A DNA stretch of 64,000 bases from Sulfuriferula plumbiphila (GTDB lineage: Bacteria; Pseudomonadota; Gammaproteobacteria; Burkholderiales; Sulfuriferulaceae): NCBI RefSeq assembly GCF_009938015.1, contig NZ_AP021884.1:310001-374000 (forward strand), given 5' to 3'. Position numbers and translations under genes: made by a program. The notes beneath the pieces were generated by a model that worked only from the letters and a program-made list of their open reading frames with translations, did not search any database and had not been told where the DNA came from. Positions 20,666-27,826 of the stretch are shown here, in pieces; positions within the stretch are counted from its first letter, which is position 1; each line of letters begins with the position of its first letter.

Positions 20666-20865
20666 AAATAACATACGATGATCAGGATGACATCCTCCAC
20701 ATCGAGTTCTCGAAGGAACCGATAATCAAGGATGTATCCCATGGCTGGAATGTCAATATTGGCTTTGGCACAAAGGGAATCGTGGAAATCACGATTCTTG
20801 AGGCTAAGGCGGGCGGTTACTGGCCGTTGGAAAATGCCAAGGAATTGCTGCTACTGGCAGCGTAA
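20662..20865 (+). CDS. DUF2283 protein, putative antitoxin partner
   Basis: The 67-residue protein begins MKITYDDQDDILHIEFS, the diagnostic DUF2283 opening, followed by a short beta-rich domain with IVEITILEAK. The ATG overlaps the DUF4258 gene's stop. A clear terminator-like hairpin follows 21 bases after its stop, so the two genes form a closed bicistronic unit. Confidence 0.75.
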   Translation: MKITYDDQDDILHIEFSKEPIIKDVSHGWNVNIGFGTKGIVEITILEAKAGGYWPLENAKELLLLAA

Positions 20866-20886
20866 TTCCACGTATCGAATGGACTG

Positions 20887-20925
20887 AATGCCCTGTCACC
20901 TTTTTGGTGGCGGGGCATTTCTATT
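20887..20925 (+). terminator. Rho-independent-type terminator
   Basis: A 14-base stem AATGCCCTGTCACC/GGTGGCGGGGCATT (with two mismatches or wobbles) around a TTTTT loop is followed by TTCTATTTAT. It lies just after the DUF2283 gene. Confidence 0.65.
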
Positions 20926-21193
20926 TATGGGTATCCAACACAATTATCCGTTGATGGTGATCCATCCTTGACGCGAAGGCAATGCAGCGACGAAGGAGGG
21001 TGCTTATCTACCGCCACAGCAGCGCGAACGCTCGCGATCGCTTGTTAAGGCTGTGCGAAGGGCATTCCAACCCATCGCGGGTATGTCATGTACCCGCAAG
21101 AGTCGTGGTTCCGCGTTTCCGTTTAAGGTGACAAAATGACGCCACTAGTTATACTAAGCAAATCATAAAGATCGCTTAAGTCAGGAGGCTGAC

Positions 21194-21490
21194 ATGCTTG
21201 TTAATAAACGACTTACAGCCCGCATCACCGGCCATGTGCAGGATAAACTGCAAATGGCGGCAGATCTCGTGGGGGCGACGGTAAACCAGTTTGTTGTGCA
21301 GGCAGCCCTGGAAAAGGCGGAAAAGGTCATTGAAAGTGAATCGACGATTGTCCTGACTCGCAGGGAATCGTTGAGGCTGCTTGAATTGATCGAAAACCCG
21401 CCGCCCAGGAACGAAAAATTTCTTCAGGCAATGGCCCGGTATCAGAGGATGAAGAACAATGATCTTTCTACCACTGAACATCCGGCATGA
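21194..21490 (+). CDS. DUF1778 ribbon-helix-helix antitoxin (TacA-like)
   Basis: This 98-residue protein has an N-terminal ribbon-helix-helix fold (KRLTARITGHVQDKLQMAADLVGATVNQFVVQAALEKAE), the family's usual AA.L.G.T.S/N.FV..AA pattern, and a C-terminal toxin-neutralising tail (LTRRESLRLLELIENPPPRN). It is encoded just before, and overlapping by about 30 bases, a GNAT acetyltransferase gene. That is the standard arrangement of TacA-TacT modules that block or acetylate charged tRNA. AGGAGG precedes the ATG. Confidence 0.85.
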   Translation: MLVNKRLTARITGHVQDKLQMAADLVGATVNQFVVQAALEKAEKVIESESTIVLTRRESLRLLELIENPPPRNEKFLQAMARYQRMKNNDLSTTEHPA

Positions 21491-22019
21491 CAGGAAGGGA
21501 TTTGACTGCGGTGACGGTGATCTCAATAAGTGGTTTGCTCAAGTAGCGAGGCAGCACAAGGAAAAGGGAGTTTCCTCGACCTTCGTGGCTGTTGCCGAGG
21601 AATCCAGTACGGAAGTGCTCGGATTCTACGCAATCACTTTCGCAGAATTGGTCAATGCCGATCTTCCTACGCAGTACCGAAAGCAGTTGCCTGAAAAGGT
21701 GCCTGTATTTCGGCTGGGAAGGTTGGCGACAGCCAATAAGCATAAAGGGCGAAGGATCGGTGAATCCTTGCTGTTTGATGCGATAGATCGAGTCGCTCGC
21801 ATTTCCCAAGAGATCGGCGAAATTGGCCTTGTGTGGCACTTTTACCCTGAAAATTGGCCTATTCGCTTCGTTATGCCGTTAGCCCAGAGTGGTTGTACGG
21901 CTGTATCTGCTGATATTCCTGAATCGCCGTTCCCGCTGCTTATTCCGATGAAACCCGACCACCTACCGCTGATTCTAATTGCAAGCTCGCCACGCATTCC
22001 GAGGTATACCCCAAACTGA
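21459..22019 (+). CDS. GNAT-family toxin (TacT-like acetyltransferase) with an altered C-terminus
   Basis: The N-terminal two thirds match TacT-type toxins: IRHDRKGFDCGDGDLNKWF, EKGVSSTFVAV, VLGFYAITFAEL, and acetyl-CoA-binding VPVFRLGRLATANKHKGRRIGESLL. The usual C-terminus (VDAKDE..A..FY..FGF) is not seen after GEIGLV. Instead a proline-rich, unrelated-looking tail follows, suggesting a frameshift or recombination that may have inactivated the toxin. It forms a pair with the DUF1778 antitoxin. Confidence 0.75.
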   Translation: MIFLPLNIRHDRKGFDCGDGDLNKWFAQVARQHKEKGVSSTFVAVAEESSTEVLGFYAITFAELVNADLPTQYRKQLPEKVPVFRLGRLATANKHKGRRIGESLLFDAIDRVARISQEIGEIGLVWHFYPENWPIRFVMPLAQSGCTAVSADIPESPFPLLIPMKPDHLPLILIASSPRIPRYTPN

Positions 22020-22031
22020 CAATACGATCTT

Positions 22032-22050
22032 GATTTAATCGTATTAAATC
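22032..22050. promoter_or_regulatory. AT-rich palindrome, probable operator of the RHH/ParE module
   Basis: GATTTAAT-CGT-ATTAAATC has perfect 8-base arms, and a related GATTTAAATTAATTC follows at 22055-22069. It sits about 35 bases before the antitoxin start, the position expected for autoregulation by a ribbon-helix-helix antitoxin. Confidence 0.6.
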
Positions 22051-22084
22051 ACTATGATTTAAATTAATTCAAGAGGAGTCACTC

Positions 22085-22345
22085 ATGAACACCAAAGTAC
22101 TTACCGCCCATGTCCCACTACCGCTTGCCGAAAAGGTTGATCAGATGGCCGCTCGCTTGGAGCGCTCGCGTGGCTGGATTGTGAAGCAAGCATTGGCAGC
22201 CTGGATCGACCAGGAAGAAGAACGCAGCCGTTTGACACGGGAGGCACTAGCAGATGTTGATGCCGGGCACGTCATCGACCACCAAGCTGTGCAAGCGTGG
22301 GCTGATAGCCTCGGTACCGACAGGCCGCTGCCGGTGCCGCGCTGA
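22085..22345 (+). CDS. CopG/ParD-like ribbon-helix-helix antitoxin
   Basis: The 86-residue protein has an N-terminal beta strand and two helices, TAHVPLPLAEKVDQMAARLE then RSRGWIVKQALAAWI, the classic RHH pattern with the RS-G-W-I-V-K-Q-A-L motif of RelB/StbD/ParD-like antitoxins. The C-terminal tail is disordered and presumably toxin-binding. AGGAG precedes the ATG. Its TGA overlaps the toxin's ATG by one base. It likely binds the palindrome just upstream. Confidence 0.88.
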   Translation: MNTKVLTAHVPLPLAEKVDQMAARLERSRGWIVKQALAAWIDQEEERSRLTREALADVDAGHVIDHQAVQAWADSLGTDRPLPVPR

Positions 22346-22620
22346 TGGAACTGAAATGGACGAGCAAAGGGCTATCCGATCTCGCGCGGCTTTATGAGTT
22401 CCTGGCTCCGGTGAACGGGCAGGCCGCCGCGCGCACGGTGCAATCCCTGACCGCCGCGCCGGTCAGCCTACTGGCGAATCCACGCATCGGAGAGAAGTTG
22501 GAGGAGTTCGAGCCCCGCGAGGTGCGGCGCATTATGGTCGGGCACTATGAAATGCGCTACGAGATTCAGGAATCCACGCTTTACGTGCTGCGGTTCTGGC
22601 ACACGCGGGAAGACCGGTAG
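22345..22620 (+). CDS. RelE/ParE-family toxin
   Basis: The 91-residue protein has the RelE/ParE fold pattern: WTSKGLSDLARLYEFLAPVNGQAAARTVQSL, then PRIGEKLEEFEPREVRRIMVGHYEMRYEI and LYVLRFWHTREDR. The terminal xLRxWHTREDR is the signature of this family. It is full length and directly coupled to its antitoxin. Whether it acts on ribosome-bound mRNA (RelE) or gyrase (ParE) cannot be told from sequence. Confidence 0.88.
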   Translation: MELKWTSKGLSDLARLYEFLAPVNGQAAARTVQSLTAAPVSLLANPRIGEKLEEFEPREVRRIMVGHYEMRYEIQESTLYVLRFWHTREDR

Positions 22621-22711
22621 GGATGTTTGCCGGCGAGAAACCGAGAAACGATTTCTTACGTGAGGCTACCCCAATCGTTTCTGGTGGCAGGTTTTGCACG
22701 GAACAGGTGGC

Positions 22712-22906
22712 CTACTTTTCATTGTTATCGGTGGCGGGTTTGGAGTGGAATACGCATTCTGCTTCCAGCGCCAGAAGAGTACCCACGCCAGGTCGGTTGA
22801 CTCGGCCCCCATGCTTCGCGGCACCCGCTCCGCTGGTTGGCGCAACGGCCCACTTCGGCGCATGCATTCGGTAGACCGTCACGTTGTCCAGCCGCGCCAA
22901 GATCAT
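22712..22906 (-). pseudogene. RES-domain toxin, N-terminal remnant
   Basis: The reading frame begins in an ATGA overlap with the stop of the Xre-like antitoxin gene and encodes VYRMHAPKWAVAPTSGAGAA then KHGGRVNRPG. This is the NAD+-degrading RES toxin N-terminus (YR.H.P.WA..P.SG.GAA..GGR.NR.G). After about LALEAE the homology ends and the frame closes after 64 residues; complete RES toxins are about 150 or more. No continuation is visible in other frames. The toxin is therefore lost while the antitoxin remains. Confidence 0.8.
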
Positions 22907-23307
22907 CCCGCCGCCCCGGCTTCCAGCGACTCAATGTAGCGCAGCAAGTCTTCCGTACGTCCATCTGTCACCAAATGTTCGGCCGTTTTGTAGCCGAAGG
23001 TGGGTAGCGGTTCATTGCGATACCAGAAGATGGCGCGGTCGACATCGCCAGACAGGTCGGTTGCAGCGCGAAGCACTCTGAGCGCTTCGCGCAGAAAGCG
23101 CTGCACACTTTCGGACGCAGGGGCGCGGCTGAGGGTATTGCGGTGGACATGCGCCTGCGCGGCCAGCGTCTGCAGATCAATGCTCAATACCTCACTGAAC
23201 CGATTCGGCGAAAGCGTCGAGGCACCTGCCCCCTCCTCGCGGAGGAAATCCAGAAAGCCCTCGAAGTTTTTGCTGAACGTTGGAACGGCATGGGCGGCGG
23301 TTGTCAT
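22903..23307 (-). CDS. Xre/MbcA/ParS-type antitoxin of a RES-Xre module
   Basis: The 134-residue protein has an HTH-like segment (SPNRFSEVLSIDLQTLAAQAHVHRNTL) and a C-terminal toxin-binding domain (DVDRAIFWYRNEPLPTFGYKTAEHLVTDGRTEDLLRYIES) of the DUF2384 type. The FGYKTAEHLVTDGRTEDLLRYI element is characteristic. The RES toxin gene overlaps its stop but is truncated. The antitoxin probably represses its own promoter. Confidence 0.85.
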   Translation of the reverse strand: MTTAAHAVPTFSKNFEGFLDFLREEGAGASTLSPNRFSEVLSIDLQTLAAQAHVHRNTLSRAPASESVQRFLREALRVLRAATDLSGDVDRAIFWYRNEPLPTFGYKTAEHLVTDGRTEDLLRYIESLEAGAAG

Positions 23308-23409
23308 AGGGGTTAGCTCCGAAGCAAAGAACGAACTGTTTATGCATCATTTACGCACTTTTTATGAATCGTGTCAAGCGCACCTCTGTTCTGCCGTGTC
23401 TGCCGCACG

Positions 23410-24234
23410 TCATGCAGCTTGTTCCAATTGGCCGTCACCATCGTTGACCTGATAGCCGAACCGCCGCCACGCAACCACGTCCACCTCGATGGGGCCGCTG
23501 CGTTTGGAGTCGAGATTGACCAGCACGCCGTGCTGCCGAATCCGTCCGTTGGAAAACAGTTCATACAGCAGTTGGGCCGCAAACCGTACCGCCACATCGT
23601 TGATGAACAGGCCCTGCGAAGCCAATGACATGCGCACCGAGCACGAAGGGGTATTGTCATCCGGCACCGACTCGTCCAGCAGTTCCGGAAAAAGCTCCGT
23701 GACGCACGGCAAGCGCGGGGAACGACCGGTCTGGTGTCGCCCCCATCGCCGGGGCGCTTCGCCAAGCACCACCTGCGCCGTCGCTTCTGTATTGCCGAGA
23801 TCGAGCCAATAGCGGCAATGCCCGTTGCCCTCGAACACCCACGCATGGATTGCCTGCCGCGCCGTTCGCGTGTCCACGCAACTCACGATCAGATCGGCGC
23901 TCGGACGGTGCAGGCTGTTGCGCTGGCAATCCTCGTATCGATGGGGGTGAGCAATCCAGTCCAGCCCATAGAATTGGTTTAGCCGGTGGATGGTCACCAC
24001 GGACTTGAAACGCCCCACATCGACCGGACTGTAAAGCTGGCGACCTACGTTCGCCTCACTCACGCGGTCACCATCGAACGCAGTGACATGCAGGCCGTAA
24101 GGGTGTCCGAGCGCTTTCATCGCGATATCGAGCCGCGCCAGACATGCCGCCATTTGCGCACCATTGCCGCCAACGCCAATCAAGTGAATCTGCACCCGCT
24201 TATCCAGCAGGCTTGCATCGATCAAATGTTCCAT
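23410..24234 (-). CDS. PRTRC-system ThiF-family (E1-like) protein
   Basis: This E1/ThiF-fold adenylyltransferase-like protein has the nucleotide-binding loop LIGVGGNGAQ (glycines 20, 22, 25), FDGDRVSEANVGRQLYSPVD with the conserved SEANVGRQ, and LIVSCVDTRTARQAIH. I start at the ATG at 24234, with GAGGTGGG upstream, giving MEHLIDASLLDKRVQIHLIG, as in other PRTRC ThiF proteins; an upstream ATG at 24279 is possible. It overlaps protein A by 13 bases. With the JAMM-type protein A and protein B it forms the ubiquitin-like-conjugation part of the ParB-related, ThiF-related cassette. Confidence 0.88.
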   Translation of the reverse strand: MEHLIDASLLDKRVQIHLIGVGGNGAQMAACLARLDIAMKALGHPYGLHVTAFDGDRVSEANVGRQLYSPVDVGRFKSVVTIHRLNQFYGLDWIAHPHRYEDCQRNSLHRPSADLIVSCVDTRTARQAIHAWVFEGNGHCRYWLDLGNTEATAQVVLGEAPRRWGRHQTGRSPRLPCVTELFPELLDESVPDDNTPSCSVRMSLASQGLFINDVAVRFAAQLLYELFSNGRIRQHGVLVNLDSKRSGPIEVDVVAWRRFGYQVNDGDGQLEQAA

Positions 24235-24917
24235 TGCCCACCTCGCGCCAAACCCAACCACTTCAGTATCAGCCAGCACGAACCCGCCTCAAGGTCGTCC
24301 TCCGGCGGCTTTGCCGCTTCCCAGGGGTGACGCAGCGATTGGTAATACCCGTTCACCGCGAGCCGGAAGGCCGCACTCGGCCTTGCCTGATGCAAATGGC
24401 CGAATACCCCGGCGACTTTGACGCCTTGATCGTCCCGGTTGTCGGTCGGCGACCAGAATGCCGGTGACCGGCCATGCGTGTGCAAGTCGATGGCGATGGA
24501 TTCATCTTCCTCCAACTTCGGCATCCGGTAATCGATACCGTCCGGTGATGTCTGTAGCGCGTCATACATCTGCAGGCGCAGCCCATTGGTGCGGCGCGAA
24601 TAGATAAGACCGCCTGCGGCCTCGTTCGGCAGCCGCGCTCGTCCTGCCTCGATGAATGCTTCCAGCAGGCGCACCGGGATCACGCCGAACGCGAATGCAA
24701 TGCGCTCCTGAACCGTCCCATAGGGCAGCGGTGGGGCCGAAGCGACATCCGCAAGGCGCAGGGTGCAGTCCAGCCAGTCGAGCTTCATCTGGATGAACAC
24801 GCCGTTGGCAGCGACGACGACCCGTTGACCATTTTTCATCTCAGGCAGCACTCCGAAACGCGGCGCGGCCAAGATCGGACACGTTCTCTGCAACGCCACA
24901 TCACGCGGATCAATCAT
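24222..24917 (-). CDS. PRTRC system protein A, JAMM/JAB-type metalloprotease-like
   Basis: The C-terminal half carries a complete JAMM signature: Glu99 in LPNEAAGGL, His146 and His148 in LHTHGRS, then Ser156 and Asp159 (HxH-x7-S-x2-D). JAMM enzymes cleave ubiquitin-like proteins from targets, and pairing with an E1-like ThiF fits that role. The N-terminal 90 residues form a PRTRC-A specific domain. The 231-residue protein is full length and overlaps protein B by eight bases and ThiF by 13. Confidence 0.87.
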   Translation of the reverse strand: MIDPRDVALQRTCPILAAPRFGVLPEMKNGQRVVVAANGVFIQMKLDWLDCTLRLADVASAPPLPYGTVQERIAFAFGVIPVRLLEAFIEAGRARLPNEAAGGLIYSRRTNGLRLQMYDALQTSPDGIDYRMPKLEEDESIAIDLHTHGRSPAFWSPTDNRDDQGVKVAGVFGHLHQARPSAAFRLAVNGYYQSLRHPWEAAKPPEDDLEAGSCWLILKWLGLARGGQWNI

Positions 24918-25545
24918 CGTCCTGCGCTCCCATCCCTAACAATTTGCCGAGCGTAGTCTTGGCATCGATCAACACGCGCTCGGGAAATTTCTTGAATTTG
25001 CCGTCCAACATGTCGCGCCAGAACGGATAAGCGCCACCGCGATACCGAACCAGCTTTCCCTGGCTATTCGGATGCGTGAAAAACGAGCCCAGGAAGGCGG
25101 CGTTCCATGCGTCGATTTTTTCGGTGGCCGTCCCCTCGGGGACTTGGACATTGCCACGGCAAATATCGCCACCTTCCCATACGTTGAAATACGGCGACTG
25201 GAACAATGGGGTCTGCAAAGCAGGGCGGCTCCGCCCCTTGACCGCCCACACCTTCCATACGCGGCTCGACGCCGCGAACACCAGCCCCGGATGCGGCACG
25301 ACCTCACCACGTTCCGGCGCACCCAATTCCGGTGCGCGGAAAACGATATGGCGCTTGGCTGGTGGCACCCACCACAGCAGCAGATCGCCATCCATGTAGA
25401 GCACCGTCTCCGGCAGGAATCCGCCATGCGCGACGCTCTTCGACAAAGCACGGGCAAGTTGAATCGCCGCGCGCGGCGTCATCGCCTGACCGGCGAGAAT
25501 GACCGGCGCACCGTCCACTTCCTCGACCTGGTGTAGCTGCCCAAA
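24910..25545 (-). pseudogene. PRTRC system protein B, 5'-truncated
   Basis: The frame reads FGQLHQVEEVDGAPVILAGQ onward and contains ETVLYMDGDLLLWWVPP and EGGDICRGNVQVPEG, typical of PRTRC protein B. The cysteine in ICRGN is a candidate active residue, since this family has been described as E2-like. Its N-terminal domain is missing: reading upstream, a TGA occurs at 25546-25548 and the DNA becomes the luxR gene. About 202 residues could still be made from the GTG at 25518, but the start region is lost. Recombination at about 25537-25545 joined it to the lux cargo. Confidence 0.8.
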
Positions 25546-26227
25546 TCACCGCGGCGGTCTTGTTGGCGACGTGCAGTTTGACCATGGCATTATTGATATG
25601 GAAGTTGACCGTGCGCTCGGCGATATGGAGAATATCCGCAATCTCACCGGAGGTCTTGCCATCGCCGGTCCAACGGAGTACCTCGATCTCCCGATCAGAC
25701 AACTGCCCCCCAGCTTCCGGCAGCAGCTTGGGCGCCAGCAGGCGCGACATGCCCAGATGGGCCGCCTGGGCCAGCCAAGCCATTTTGAATCCTTTATCCT
25801 GCAGTTCGGCCGCGGACAGGGCTTCGCCCGAACGCGCCAACGTTAACATCCCGCGCACACCGTTTACATTGCGACAAGCCTGCGCCCAGCCTACCGCCAG
25901 CCCGAAGGAGCGGGCCTCTTCCCAGAAGGCGCGCTGGGGGGCGAACAGGCCATCAGACCAGAGGACGGACGACAGCGAACGCATGCCATGCTGCACGGTC
26001 GGGTCGACGGCAATATACCGCTGCTCTTGATAGCGTCTTTGCCAAGTGGCCGGGTAATTGTTGAACAGCGCTGTCTTGGGATGCGTAAGGGGGAGGGGCA
26101 TGCGCAGACCGTAGGCGCAGTAATCGAAGTTGAGTGGGCGCGCTAGCAACACGAGCAATGAAAATAACTGGTGTTCACATTGGACAGTCTGCAGCGCGTG
26201 CAGCTGCTCTTCCTGCCAGACATCCAT
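25304..26227 (-). CDS. luxR: LuxR-family quorum-sensing regulator with a chimeric C-terminal tail
   Basis: The ATG at 26227 has GGGGG upstream. The autoinducer-binding domain (residues about 15-165) contains LNFDYCAYGLRMP, NNYPATWQRRYQEQRYIAVDP and VLWSDGLF. The GerE/LuxR HTH is QLSDREIEVLRWTGDGKTSG to TVNFHINNAMVKLHVANKTAAVIWA. Native sequence ends there; the last 77 or so residues (from ATPGRGSG) are PRTRC-B DNA read out of frame. LuxR proteins normally stop within 5-10 residues of this point. It is divergent from rsaM and luxI, which it presumably activates with acyl-homoserine lactone. Confidence 0.88.
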   Translation of the reverse strand: MDVWQEEQLHALQTVQCEHQLFSLLVLLARPLNFDYCAYGLRMPLPLTHPKTALFNNYPATWQRRYQEQRYIAVDPTVQHGMRSLSSVLWSDGLFAPQRAFWEEARSFGLAVGWAQACRNVNGVRGMLTLARSGEALSAAELQDKGFKMAWLAQAAHLGMSRLLAPKLLPEAGGQLSDREIEVLRWTGDGKTSGEIADILHIAERTVNFHINNAMVKLHVANKTAAVIWAATPGRGSGRCAGHSRRSGDDAARGDSTCPCFVEERRAWRIPAGDGALHGWRSAAVVGATSQAPYRFPRTGIGCAGTW

Positions 26228-26308
26228 AATACCCCCTTTGTCTCCGGGCTTCAGCCCTCTGGACGCAATCGGTACACCGGGATCCAACTGTGAATATCTT
26301 ATACCTGC

Positions 26309-26324
26309 CTGTCAGGGTTGACAC
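26309..26324. promoter_or_regulatory. lux box upstream of rsaM
   Basis: CTGTCAGGGTTGACAC is a near-palindromic 16-base LuxR-type site. It is centred about 42 bases before a plausible start following a TATATC -10 element at 26346, the class II activator position. It also lies within the luxR-rsaM divergent region. Confidence 0.75.
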
Positions 26325-26388
26325 TAGCGTGCCACGAAACGGTCATATATCCTTTTTCACAAGCACTTTGCGAGAGAATGGAACGACC

Positions 26389-26823
26389 ATGAATGATCAG
26401 TCCGATACCGAGACACACACTCATGCCCAAGAGACCATGATGTACTTGTCCCGGGACGGCTATGTGCGCCTGACGCCGGAAACCCTGTTAGCAACCCCGT
26501 TGCGGCATCTCTTATCCGGCCTGGATGAAGATAAAGCCATGCCCTCCCACACGGGGGCGCGCCTGACCCGCATTGCCGGCTACACGGAGTGGGTCAGTAG
26601 CACGACACCGATCCTCACTCTGGGGTGGGACTGGCAGCTGGATGGGGCATCTAGTCAAGTGCACTACGCAAGCCTGGGTACCCCGCGAAGCAATGTCATG
26701 CTCGTGGATGCGGAGCAACACGACCTAGGGGCCGCCAGGACTTTGATGCTGCTTGAAACTGCCATTGATACGCTGGCCTGGCAGGAGGCTGTCCATCGGC
26801 ACCTCAGTACCCGATACGCCTGA
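26389..26823 (+). CDS. rsaM: RsaM-like quorum-sensing repressor (DUF4902)
   Basis: The 144-residue protein starting at the ATG at 26389 resembles RsaM/TofM proteins encoded between luxR and luxI in Burkholderia, Pseudomonas fuscovaginae and relatives: MMYLSRDGYVRLTPETLLATP, then AGYTEWVS, LGWDWQL and a C-terminal helix. RsaM proteins restrain acyl-homoserine lactone production. A longer frame upstream contains the lux box and is not the real start. The position luxR-rsaM-luxI supports the call. Confidence 0.8.
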   Translation: MNDQSDTETHTHAQETMMYLSRDGYVRLTPETLLATPLRHLLSGLDEDKAMPSHTGARLTRIAGYTEWVSSTTPILTLGWDWQLDGASSQVHYASLGTPRSNVMLVDAEQHDLGAARTLMLLETAIDTLAWQEAVHRHLSTRYA

Positions 26824-26827
26824 TCAC

Positions 26828-26843
26828 CTGTCAAGGTTGACAG
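26828..26843. promoter_or_regulatory. lux box upstream of luxI
   Basis: CTGTCAAGGTTGACAG is a perfect palindrome apart from the central GG. Its centre is about 43 bases before the transcription start predicted from a TAGAGT -10 element at 26868, and 71 bases before the luxI ATG. It closely matches the site before rsaM, so LuxR probably controls both. Confidence 0.85.
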
Positions 26844-26906
26844 TTATGCAGGCACTTAGGCCTTGCTAGAGTTCTCTCCAGTGACAAGATATTGTTCGGG
26901 GGAAAT

Positions 26907-27497
26907 ATGCAGGTCATATCCGGCACACTAGAGCATCTTCCACAGGATTTGTATGCGGAAGTAGCCTGTTATCGCCACCGGGTGTTTGTCGAGCAGCTCG
27001 GCTGGGCGCTTCGCTCGCAACAGTCCATGGAATCGGATCAGTTTGACCGTCCGGATACCGTGTACGTCGTGGCGCAGGATGACGCAGACCAGGTCCTCGG
27101 CTGCGCCCGCCTTCTTCCCACCACCCACCCCTATCTCCTGGGGGAAGTTTTTCCCCAGCTGCTCAATGGTTTGCCACCACCCTGCTCTTCGGAAGTCTGG
27201 GAGCTGTCACGTTTCGCGGCCGTGGATCTCAACAGTCAAACCCCAGCATCGGGCCAGTTTTCGTCGCCGGTTGCGATCAAGTTGCTGCAGGAAGCGATGG
27301 TGTGCGCCGCCGCGCTTGGCGCAAAGCGACTGATCACAGTATCACCGCTGGGTGTGGAAAGATTGTTGCATAGGGTGGGATTTCATGCACATCGAGCCGG
27401 GCCGCCAATGATTATTGACGACCATCCGGTATTCGCCTGCTGGATTGAGCTGGACGGCGTTTGTAATAATAAAGGCAATGCCGACTGGCGACAATGA
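26907..27497 (+). CDS. luxI: Acyl-homoserine lactone synthase LuxI
   Basis: The 196-residue protein carries the autoinducer-synthase invariants: CYRHRVFVEQLGW (the R-x-x-V-F and W), ESDQFDRPDTVYVV (E, D), LGCARLLPTT (RLLPT), WELSRFAAV (E and R) and KRLITVSPLGVERLLHRVGF. It makes an N-acyl-homoserine lactone from SAM and acyl-ACP. The start is the ATG at 26907 with GGGGGAAAT upstream; a TTG 15 bases earlier is less likely. A lux box precedes it, implying autoinduction. The acyl-chain length cannot be read off. Confidence 0.95.
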   Translation: MQVISGTLEHLPQDLYAEVACYRHRVFVEQLGWALRSQQSMESDQFDRPDTVYVVAQDDADQVLGCARLLPTTHPYLLGEVFPQLLNGLPPPCSSEVWELSRFAAVDLNSQTPASGQFSSPVAIKLLQEAMVCAAALGAKRLITVSPLGVERLLHRVGFHAHRAGPPMIIDDHPVFACWIELDGVCNNKGNADWRQ

Positions 27498-27826
27498 AAG
27501 CCATTTATGAGGGATATCTCCGGGTTAGACTGTTTCTCAAATTTAATGATGCCTCATTTTAAGGTGGAGAAAACGTTATGCGCTACTTGGATGTGATTCT
27601 GGATAAACCTATCCCCAAAGATGTGCTGAACAGGGCTGCTGGCAACGGTTTCATAACTGGCGCAAGGTGATCAGCATGCAAGCGACATTGAAGAAGGCCT
27701 GATACATATGCATATGGATGTGTCGCACCCAACGGATACCTACCGCGTCAACGAAGTGATCACGATCATAAAAATACGCAGTGGTGCCTTGATAATGTAT
27801 GCATGATGCAGAGAGGGATTAATTAA
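27498..27826 (+). other. Leader region of the LuxCDE/ThDP operon with two very short ORFs
   Basis: No recognisable gene. A 30-codon ORF at 27578-27670 has a good AAGGTGGAG ribosome site (MRYLDVILDKPIPKDVLNRA then AGNGF). A 32-codon ORF at 27708-27806 (MHMDVSHPTDTYRVNEVIT, then IIKIRS) ends just before the operon. Either could be a leader peptide or the worn end of a displaced gene. I found no lux-box-like palindrome in this stretch. Confidence 0.45.

Noticed and set aside
22623-22874. 83-codon plus-strand ORF after the ParE-like toxin
   Set aside because: It is antisense to the RES toxin remnant, and its amino-acid content shows no family resemblance.
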